From: Opitutaceae bacterium
Lineage (GTDB): Bacteria > Verrucomicrobiota > Verrucomicrobiia > Opitutales > Opitutaceae
Direction of reading: 5' to 3'
Assembly: GCA_023269455.1 (NCBI GenBank)
Contig: JAHFTG010000029.1
Coordinates: 1-14,268, forward strand
Length of the DNA: 14,268 nt
A program made the translations under genes and the position numbers. A model generated the notes under the pieces. The model ran no database searches. It had not been told where the DNA came from and saw only the letters and a program-made list of their open reading frames with translations. Shown here piece after piece: positions 5,918 through 12,105 of this stretch (position 1 is its first letter; each line of letters opens with the position of its first letter).

Positions 5918-8589
5918 TGGACGATAAGCTTTGAAAGCGATTCCCGCGCCACGGCCACTTCCGGCCGGTCCTTAAGCCGATCAGCCTTGATGATTTCCCG
6001 ATAGGTGTTGGCCGCCTCTTGGATTTTGCCCAACTGCACGAAAAGCTGCGCGCTTTCCAGATAGGACCGCGCCGTCCACTCGGGATAACGCGCATAACCC
6101 ACATAGACCCGTTGGTAGAAGTTGATCGCCCGCGCAAAATCCCCCTGCTTGGCCGCAACCACCCCGAGCTGGTAAAGACACTCGGCGGTCGCCTCTCCGC
6201 GCCAAGCACGCTCGCCGGCCACACGCGTAAACAACTTGGCCGCCTCGTCCAGCTTGCCCAGTTGCAGTTGTGCGCGCGCCTGCCCCATCAATGCCTCGCG
6301 CAGCCGGAATTCGCCGCCCGCCTTGTCCACCGCATCGGTGTAGTTTGCCAGAGCGACATCTGCGTGCCCCGCCGCTAGCGCCAGATCGCCCTGCCCCACA
6401 TACGCGATGTCGCGCCATGGTGAATCCGGATAGTTTTTCAGCAAAGCCTTGAAAAACACCTCGGCCCTCGCGCCGTCGCCTGCCTTGCCCAGAGCCTCAC
6501 CCGCCAAACCCATGATCGGCGCGGACAACCCTGCGGGACCGTTCGACTTGCCAATACCCAGCATGATCGCCTGCGCATCGGTCCGCTGACCGCCGTAATA
6601 GGCGACTTGGTAACGATAGAATTCGATGCGCGCCGCGACCAAACCTTCAGGCACTTTACCCGCCATGAACCCCAACTGACCTATAAGCATATCAGCGGGT
6701 GAAGTCGGCGGTTGCACGGGCGTGACCGTAGGCAGGCTCACCAACGGAGTATCGGCAACCGTCACCGGTGGCGGAGCAGACCGATGGCGCGCCTGCTGCT
6801 GGGCCAACAGCCCCAACGCCTTCTCCACCAAATCCCGGGTCGGATCGACGAGAAAAGGCCGCAGGTGCGAGGTCAGCACAGTCACTGCCTCTGGCCGCTG
6901 ATGTTGCCGCAAACGCACCCGCGCCATCCCATAAGCCCAATCAAGCACCTGGGGACTGTTCGGATACGTCTGCATGAGCCCCTTGTAAATTTCCGCCAAG
7001 CGATTCCACTCCCTCGCCTTTTCGAGCAACCTCACCGCCTCTCGCAAAGGATACACCCGGGCGGCGTCACCCTTCGCGAGACGCATCGCACGCAGATAGA
7101 TGTCAATCGCCTCCGGCTCACGATCCAGCATCTTCAAACCGTCGCCCTCCAACGACAACACCTCGACCAACAGCGCATTTTTTCCGAAACGCTCCTGCCA
7201 GCTTTGCGTGCGCTCCACGACGGAAGCATAGTCCTTGCCGCTATAGGCACACACCGCGAGGCGGTAGTAAGCGTCCGGCAAAAGCGGACTTTGCGGGAAG
7301 TTTTCCGTGAACTGCCGGATCTGCCCCATCGCCTCCACAAAATCCCCAGTCAAAAAATACGTCATCGCCGCATAATAGTTCGCCTGCCCCCGAAATTCCC
7401 CCGCCGGATAATTCGTCAGATAGTCGCGGTAACCGGCCCGCGCTCCCGCCCAGTCACGGGCGCCAAACTTGGCGTTCGGCAGTAAAAAGGCGATCTGCTC
7501 CCGAAGCTTCGGACTGATGTTCGGCCGCAAGACCTGGCCAAAATAACCGACGGCATCGGCCGGCTTGTTCAACTGCATCGAAAGCTGCCCGGCCACAAAT
7601 GCCACCTCGGCCAACTGCGCGCCCGTCGGATAATCATTCAGGTATTGCTGGCACAACTCCAAGGCGCGCGGAAAACGACCGATACCCTGCCAGGCCAGGA
7701 TCATACCATTAAGCGCGTAGCTGCGCGACTCGGCCTGAGGAAATTGCTCATACGCCTCGCGATAGGCCACCAGTGCAAGCCATGGCTTTTGCTTCTCCAG
7801 ATAAATACGCCCGAATCGCAGACAAAGCGGCAGGTCGAAAGCCCCATCCGCCTGAATCGCGAGCAACGACGCCTGCGCCGAGGACAACCGCCCCACCAGC
7901 AGTTCGCGTTGCGAACCCAGGGCCGTGGACGCCCCCAGTGCCCCCGCCTGCAAACTCGCCCAATCCAACTGCCGCTTCAACTCCATGCCGCGGACACGTT
8001 GCGCCGCCAATAAATCCTCCCGCGGACGCACCCCCTGGAGCACGGTCAAGGCATCATCGTAACGCTCCGCCTTGATCAACTCATCAACGACATCTAGCTC
8101 CAACCCTCGCCCCATCCTAAAGTCATCAATGTCGTCATCCCAACCATCGGAATTCACAATCAAGTCACGGGCCTCATTCAGCTTCCCCTGATGAAGCCAA
8201 GAGCGGATCAACCCCACCCGCGCATCCGCGACACGCGCCCCCTGCGGATAAAGTTTCAAATAAAGTGCCAAGCCCTGTTCGGCATCCTCATAATGTCCGG
8301 CGCCGTAGTGAGCCGCACCAATCATGTAATAAACAGGGTCCAGCATGGGCCCCGGCTGGGTCGCCTTAAGAATATCCCCGTATAAACTGATCGTCGTCAC
8401 ATAATCCTTGGCCGCATACGCATCGGCCCCGTCTTTAAATTTCTTGGCCAGCTCCGCCACCGAAGCCGACTCCTGCGCACGCACCGCAGTCACGGAAACG
8501 CCGAGCCCGATGCCCAAGCACAATACGCAAAGGCCGCGCAAAAATCGCCTTTGTAAAAAGAGCCTGAGAATAAGTGAAACGTCCCGCAT
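5914..8589 (-). CDS. Large exported TPR-repeat protein, first gene of the ExbB/ExbD operon
   Basis: An 891-residue exported protein made mostly of tetratricopeptide-like repeats. Seen: a basic N-terminus and hydrophobic core (15-34) with likely signal cleavage after VRA38; TPR-like pairs such as AYAAKDYVTTISLYGDIL (58-75), AAHYGAGHYEDAEQGLALYL (92-111) and YFLTGDFVEAMGQIRQFTEN (411-430); a Pro/Val/Thr-rich linker (604-632); then a second TPR block (640-891) with FPxS/YPxS turns. TPR solenoids act as protein-binding scaffolds, as in YbgF/CpoB and outer-membrane assembly proteins. There is no lipobox, so it is probably soluble periplasmic or loosely attached. ATG 8589 has no Shine-Dalgarno sequence but directly precedes the signal peptide. 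It heads the operon and likely recruits partners or targets for the energised complex; that role is inferred. Confidence 0.8.
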   Translation of the reverse strand: MRDVSLILRLFLQRRFLRGLCVLCLGIGLGVSVTAVRAQESASVAELAKKFKDGADAYAAKDYVTTISLYGDILKATQPGPMLDPVYYMIGAAHYGAGHYEDAEQGLALYLKLYPQGARVADARVGLIRSWLHQGKLNEARDLIVNSDGWDDDIDDFRMGRGLELDVVDELIKAERYDDALTVLQGVRPREDLLAAQRVRGMELKRQLDWASLQAGALGASTALGSQRELLVGRLSSAQASLLAIQADGAFDLPLCLRFGRIYLEKQKPWLALVAYREAYEQFPQAESRSYALNGMILAWQGIGRFPRALELCQQYLNDYPTGAQLAEVAFVAGQLSMQLNKPADAVGYFGQVLRPNISPKLREQIAFLLPNAKFGARDWAGARAGYRDYLTNYPAGEFRGQANYYAAMTYFLTGDFVEAMGQIRQFTENFPQSPLLPDAYYRLAVCAYSGKDYASVVERTQSWQERFGKNALLVEVLSLEGDGLKMLDREPEAIDIYLRAMRLAKGDAARVYPLREAVRLLEKAREWNRLAEIYKGLMQTYPNSPQVLDWAYGMARVRLRQHQRPEAVTVLTSHLRPFLVDPTRDLVEKALGLLAQQQARHRSAPPPVTVADTPLVSLPTVTPVQPPTSPADMLIGQLGFMAGKVPEGLVAARIEFYRYQVAYYGGQRTDAQAIMLGIGKSNGPAGLSAPIMGLAGEALGKAGDGARAEVFFKALLKNYPDSPWRDIAYVGQGDLALAAGHADVALANYTDAVDKAGGEFRLREALMGQARAQLQLGKLDEAAKLFTRVAGERAWRGEATAECLYQLGVVAAKQGDFARAINFYQRVYVGYARYPEWTARSYLESAQLFVQLGKIQEAANTYREIIKADRLKDRPEVAVARESLSKLIVQ

Positions 8590-8738
8590 TAAGTTGATTG
8601 TTAATAGTCAGTAAGCATGCACTCGGCCCAAGCACTAGGTATTATTACCCATCCCGCGCAACCAACTCCATTACCGAAAGTTACCACACATAAATTAATT
8701 TCATCCTAAATACAATTAATCGGCAAAAGATGGATTGG

Positions 8739-8791
8739 TAGATGAAAAATTGGCCCGATAGCATTTTAGAGGAAATTCTTAGATGAAAAAT
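8739..8791. repeat. 12-bp direct repeat pair upstream of the ExbB operon
   Basis: TAGATGAAAAAT occurs at 8739-8750 and again at 8780-8791, start-to-start distance 41 bases (about four helical turns). Two sites on the same face of the DNA upstream of an operon could be a regulator-binding pair. The sequence is AT-rich, so chance is possible. Confidence 0.35.
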
Positions 8792-8891
8792 AAAAGCAAA
8801 GAGCTGCGGGGGCGACTTCCGCCGGCCGACAACATATAGTGGCTAATCGGCTCATACGCCCAAAGCTTGAGTAAATCCGCCCATTCTGGGC

Positions 8892-8920
8892 TTGCCTCAC
8901 TGTAATCGGGCGCGTGTTCT
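8892..8920 (+). promoter_or_regulatory. Candidate sigma-70-type promoter for tRNA-Leu
   Basis: TTGCCT (8892-8897) and TGTTCT (8915-8920) are separated by 17 bases, and the tRNA begins 15 bases after the -10 element, a position expected for a tRNA promoter with a short leader. The -10 match is poor (3 of 6), so this is a suggestion only. Confidence 0.3.
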
Positions 8921-8935
8921 CACCGACTCACGCCC

Positions 8936-9020
8936 GCCCGGGTGGTGGAATTGGTAGACACGCAGGTCTCAGAAGCCTGTGCCTCACGGTGTAGCGGTTC
9001 GAGTCCGCTCCCGGGCACCA
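8936..9020 (+). tRNA. tRNA-Leu, anticodon CAG (reads CUG)
   Basis: An 85-base class II tRNA with the CCA end encoded. Seen: acceptor GCCCGGG (8936-8942) pairing CCCGGGC (9010-9016), discriminator A9017 and CCA 9018-9020; D-arm with GGTAGACAC; anticodon stem CAGGT/GCCTG around loop CTCAGAA, giving anticodon CAG; a long variable arm (TGCCTCACGGTGT) as in leucine tRNAs; T-arm AGCGG-TTCGAGT-CCGCT. It is unlinked to other tRNAs here. No integrase or attachment-site duplication was seen next to its 3' end. Confidence 0.97.
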
Positions 9021-9047
9021 TCTTTAAGATTCGTCATCAATGAACGC

Positions 9048-9081
9048 GCTCCCTCAGAGTGAACGGCGAGTTGAGGGGAGC
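9048..9081 (+). terminator. Imperfect hairpin downstream of tRNA-Leu (possible terminator)
   Basis: GCTCCCTCA (9048-9056) and TGAGGGGAGC (9072-9081) pair with one bulged G, 28 bases after the tRNA end. No T-run follows directly; TTTT appears only about 12 bases later. The rest of 9021-9300 carries no convincing gene and should include the leader or promoter of the aldolase gene. Confidence 0.35.
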
Positions 9082-9300
9082 ATAAATCGCGGTTTTAATT
9101 GCCACTAGGAGTAACTTTGTCGGGGTGGCGTTTTCAGCCGATTTAATCCCGCTGATGGTGAACGATAGTGAAATGTCCTCGTGCAATCCTCATGAGAGCT
9201 GGAGTTGCAGATCGCTCTCCGCCGCTTCTTCGCCTGATCGACTCCGCTTTCTCACTCGCCGCAGGCGTGAAACGGCCTAGCGTCAGCTTCCTTCTTCCCC

Positions 9301-9945
9301 ATGAAAAAAGACGCCATCCTCGCCAAGTTCAAAGCCGAGAAAGTCATCGCCCTCATCCGCGCCGAATCTGCGGACGGCCTGCTCGACTGCGCCAAAGCCC
9401 TCGCCGACGGCGGGCTCACCAGCATCGAGCTCACCATGACCACGCCCGGCGCCATCCGCGTCCTCGAAAAAGTCTCCGCCGAGCTGCCCGACTTCCTCTT
9501 CGGTCTCGGCACCGTGCTCGACGCCGAGACCGCCCGCATGGGCATCCTCTCCGGCGCGCGCTTCATCGTCACCCCCGCTCTCCGCCCCGACGTGATCACC
9601 CTCTGCAAACGTTACAGCGTGCCCATCTTCAGCGGCGCCTTCACGCCCACCGAAATCGTCGCCGCCTGGGAAGCCGGGGCCGACGCCGCCAAGGTTTTCC
9701 CCGCCGAATTTTTCGGCCCCAACTACATCAAGGCCATCAAGGCTCCGCTCCCGCAGATCGAACTCGTCCCAACGGGCGGCGTGACCGCCGAAAACCTCGG
9801 CGACTTCCTCAAGGCCGGTGCCTTCGCCACCGCCGCCGGCAGCTCGCTCGTCGATGCCAAGTCCCTCAAGGAAAAGAACTGGGCCGCCATCACCGCCCGC
9901 GCCAAGGCCTTCGTCGCCGCAGCCGCGGCGGCCTCCGCAAAATAA
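9301..9945 (+). CDS. eda: KDPG/KHG aldolase (2-dehydro-3-deoxy-6-phosphogluconate aldolase)
   Basis: A 214-residue class I aldolase that splits 2-keto-3-deoxy-6-phosphogluconate into pyruvate and glyceraldehyde 3-phosphate (Entner-Doudoroff and uronate pathways), and in many members also 4-hydroxy-2-oxoglutarate. Seen: IELT with catalytic Glu43, GLGTVLD (68-74), the Schiff-base lysine Lys131 in AAKVFPAE (129-136), and the phosphate-binding PTGG (157-160) and AAGSSL (178-183). The E. coli RT at residues 49-50 is TT here (ELTMTTPGA), as in Thermotoga-like members such as EITFTVPDA. The C-terminal tail is Ala-rich. ATG 9301 is the natural start. No edd or uronate kinase gene is adjacent. It stands alone and ends at a strong terminator. 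Confidence 0.93.
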   Translation: MKKDAILAKFKAEKVIALIRAESADGLLDCAKALADGGLTSIELTMTTPGAIRVLEKVSAELPDFLFGLGTVLDAETARMGILSGARFIVTPALRPDVITLCKRYSVPIFSGAFTPTEIVAAWEAGADAAKVFPAEFFGPNYIKAIKAPLPQIELVPTGGVTAENLGDFLKAGAFATAAGSSLVDAKSLKEKNWAAITARAKAFVAAAAAASAK

Positions 9946-9973
9946 ACCGCCCTGCGACCGTTTCTTAAAACTC

Positions 9974-10004
9974 AAAGGCCCGACGTTAACGCGTCGGGCC
10001 TTTT
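9974..10004. terminator. Strong bidirectional intrinsic terminator
   Basis: GGCCCGACG (9977-9985) and CGTCGGGCC (9992-10000) form a perfect 9-bp GC-rich stem with a 6-base loop, flanked by AAA (9974-9976) and TTTT (10001-10004). It sits between the convergent ends of the aldolase gene (9945) and the P-loop protein gene (10012) and can serve both strands. Confidence 0.93.
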
Positions 10005-10011
10005 GCTGTTT

Positions 10012-10848
10012 TCAATCCACGAGATACTTCGCGATATCGGGAATCTCTTTCTCGCGGCGCCCGCCGATGCGGCGTTGGAGATAGATGTCCACCTCGGGTT
10101 TCCAGTCTTCCTCGTCGTCTTCGGCGGACTCGTTCGGGTGGCCCTTTTTTTTCGCTTTTTTCTTGGCGGGCTTTTCTTCCTCTTCGTCGGTCACATTCCC
10201 GTCCTCGTCTTCGGTGCCGAACTCAACGCCTTCGAGATCGAGGCCCGTCCAGTCATCAACATCAAACAGGTGCGACATCCGCCGTGCCTGCGGATCGAGC
10301 ACCATCAACGGGTTTTTCACCCGCCCCGCCTTCACGACCTCAAACAGACACGGACAATACAGTTTTTTGAAATGCGTCTGGAACTCCGACATCCACTTGT
10401 TCGCCACGCCGTCGCGCTGGTGCAGGAGCGCGATGTCCGAAAAATGGATGCACGCCTCATACCAGGCCAGCAGCGCGTGGTGTTGCTCCGCCAGGCGACA
10501 GTTGACGACCGTGATGATGCGTCCGAGTTCGGCTCCGACCGCCGCAATCCAGACGTGGAGCTGCTCGATCTGATCGACCGGATTCAACCGTCCGTCCGTC
10601 ACGAAGAAAACCCGCGTCGCCTCCGGCGGCAGCGCGGCGTCGATGATGCCGTCGTTCCACGTCCAGCGCGCCACGTTGGCCAGCTTGGCATCGTGTTCGC
10701 TCGCCGTCTCGCCCGTCGAAAGAAGCACGGCCACCCGATCACCCTCGGCCAAACCGCCCTCGATCAAATCCGCCAATACTTCGCGCCGCCCCGAGCCGGC
10801 GGCCCCGAGGATCACATAAACGAGAGGCTTGTCAGGAACGGCGATCAT
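10012..10848 (-). CDS. Degenerate CobW/G3E-like P-loop protein coupled to aroC
   Basis: A 278-residue cytosolic protein I do not know by name. Seen: a Rossmann-like start LVYVILGAAGSGRREVLADL (9-28), a P-loop whose invariant Lys is Arg21 (GxxGSGRR instead of GxxGxGK[ST]). Next comes RIITVVNC (110-117), then HFSDIALLHQRDGV (135-148), which resembles the CobW segment ending in the G4 motif NKxD; here NKxD reads HQRD. No CxCC metal motif is seen where G3E GTPases carry it. The C-terminal part holds a disordered acidic/Lys-rich stretch (211-249), then a basic end. The ATG overlaps the aroC stop by one base (TGATG), so it is co-translated with chorismate synthase, though no functional link is known. 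If the alignment is right, it is probably a G3E-derived protein with weak or no GTP turnover; family membership is an inference. Confidence 0.6.
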   Translation of the reverse strand: MIAVPDKPLVYVILGAAGSGRREVLADLIEGGLAEGDRVAVLLSTGETASEHDAKLANVARWTWNDGIIDAALPPEATRVFFVTDGRLNPVDQIEQLHVWIAAVGAELGRIITVVNCRLAEQHHALLAWYEACIHFSDIALLHQRDGVANKWMSEFQTHFKKLYCPCLFEVVKAGRVKNPLMVLDPQARRMSHLFDVDDWTGLDLEGVEFGTEDEDGNVTDEEEEKPAKKKAKKKGHPNESAEDDEEDWKPEVDIYLQRRIGGRREKEIPDIAKYLVD

Positions 10849-11951
10849 CAGGCGGGAAAGGAGAATATGCGGTTTTGGGCGGACTGGCGCATCCAGTGGT
10901 CGAGCAGCACGAGCGCGGTCATCGCCTCGACGATCACCACGGCGCGCGGCACGACGCAGGGATCATGGCGGCCTTTGCCCATCAGCTCGGTTGCGTTGCC
11001 GTCGAGATCGACGGTTTTTTGCGGCTGGAGGATCGTCGCCGTGGGCTTGAAGGCCACGCGGAAAACGAGCTCCTCGCCGTTGCTGATACCGCCCTGCACA
11101 CCCCCGGAATTGTTGGTCACGGTGTGAACGCGGCCATCGCGATTCTCGAAGAGGTCGTTGTGCTCGGAGCCTTTGAGCAGCGTGCCGCCAAAACCGCTGC
11201 CAATCTCGAAGCCCTTGGTCGCAGGCAGCGAAAGCATCGCCTTGGCGAGATCGGCCTCCAACCGGTCAAACACCGGCTCGCCGAGACCGACCGGCATGTT
11301 GCGCACACGGCATTCGATGACTCCGCCGACGGAATCGCCGTCGCTGCGCACCGCTTTGATGCGCTCGATCATCGCCGCCGCTGTCGCCGGATGCGGACAC
11401 CGCACGGGCGAAGCCTCGACCTCGGCTAACGTGGGGAATTTCGCCAATGCTCCGTCCGGCGCGGCGATGTCATGGATGCGCGTGACAAACGCCCGCACCT
11501 CCACGCCGCCCGCCTGCGCGAGAATTTTTCGCGCGATGGCCCCGGCGGCGACGCGCCCGATGGTCTCGCGCGCGGAGCTGCGCCCGCCGCCGTTGGGATC
11601 GCGAACGCCAAACTTCGACTGATAGGTGAAATCCGCATGCGACGGCCGGAACGCCTGCTTCATCTCGGTGTAGGCGCTGGACCGTTGGTCGGTGTTCCGC
11701 ACGAGCAGGCCGATGGGCGTGCCGGTGGTTTTGCCCTCGTAGATGCCGGAAAGGATCTCGACCGTGTCCGCCTCTTTGCGCGGCGTGGTGATTTCGCTCT
11801 GGCCGGGGCGGCGGCGATCGAGCTCGGCCTGGATTTCCTCCGCGCTGATCGGCAGGAGCGGCGGGCAGCCGTCGATCACCACGCCGATGCCCGGGCCGTG
11901 GCTTTCGCCCCAAGTGGTGATCCTGAAAAGATGTCCGAAACTATTGGGCAT
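10848..11951 (-). CDS. aroC: Chorismate synthase
   Basis: A 367-residue, full-length chorismate synthase, which converts 5-enolpyruvylshikimate 3-phosphate to chorismate with reduced FMN, the last step of the shikimate pathway. Seen: FGHLFRITTWGESHGPGIGV (5-24), RRRPGQSEITTPRKE (46-60), the TGTPIGLLVRNTDQRS region (76-91), RPSHADFTYQSKFG (102-115) followed by GGGRSSARET (121-130), NNSGGVQGGIS (280-290) and GRHDPCVVPRAVVIVEAM (327-344), all signature segments. The start at ATG 11951 (MPNSFGHLF) matches family N-termini; an upstream ATG at 11990 would add 13 atypical residues. Its stop overlaps the start of the P-loop gene. The 154-bp gap to the divergent secretin gene shows no clear promoter. 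Confidence 0.97.
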   Translation of the reverse strand: MPNSFGHLFRITTWGESHGPGIGVVIDGCPPLLPISAEEIQAELDRRRPGQSEITTPRKEADTVEILSGIYEGKTTGTPIGLLVRNTDQRSSAYTEMKQAFRPSHADFTYQSKFGVRDPNGGGRSSARETIGRVAAGAIARKILAQAGGVEVRAFVTRIHDIAAPDGALAKFPTLAEVEASPVRCPHPATAAAMIERIKAVRSDGDSVGGVIECRVRNMPVGLGEPVFDRLEADLAKAMLSLPATKGFEIGSGFGGTLLKGSEHNDLFENRDGRVHTVTNNSGGVQGGISNGEELVFRVAFKPTATILQPQKTVDLDGNATELMGKGRHDPCVVPRAVVIVEAMTALVLLDHWMRQSAQNRIFSFPA

Positions 11952-12105
11952 AGAAAGCGTCACCGTTGAAGCGCAGTCGTTTCCCCGCAAGTTTCAAAAT
12001 CCAGCCACCTCCCCCAAAGCCCCTCGGCCGCGCACAACTCCGTTTACAACTGCCGCTTAATCGCCTCTTCTCACGATTTTCGCCCCCTTGCTCAGCCCAT
12101 CTTTT

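Larger units (their letters stand above)
8590..8935. other. AT-rich intergenic region between the TPR operon and tRNA-Leu
   Basis: 346 bases without a convincing gene. The stretch 8641-8800 is visibly more AT-rich than its surroundings and should hold the promoter of the minus-strand operon. A weak minus-strand candidate is TAATAC (reading 8644 to 8639) with TTGGTT (8665 to 8660), but the 15-base spacer is short; another is TATTAA near 8602-8607 with TTGGGC at 19 bases. A 12-base direct repeat lies at 8739-8750 and 8780-8791. No long ORF starts here. Confidence 0.5.

Noticed and set aside
8936..9081. tRNA-Leu 3' end as an integration site for a mobile element
   Set aside because: No repeated copy of the tRNA 3' end and no integrase gene was seen in the window; the next gene is a metabolic aldolase.
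10003..11127. Open plus-strand frame opposite the P-loop gene and aroC
   Set aside because: It is antisense to two well-supported genes and has only low-complexity composition.
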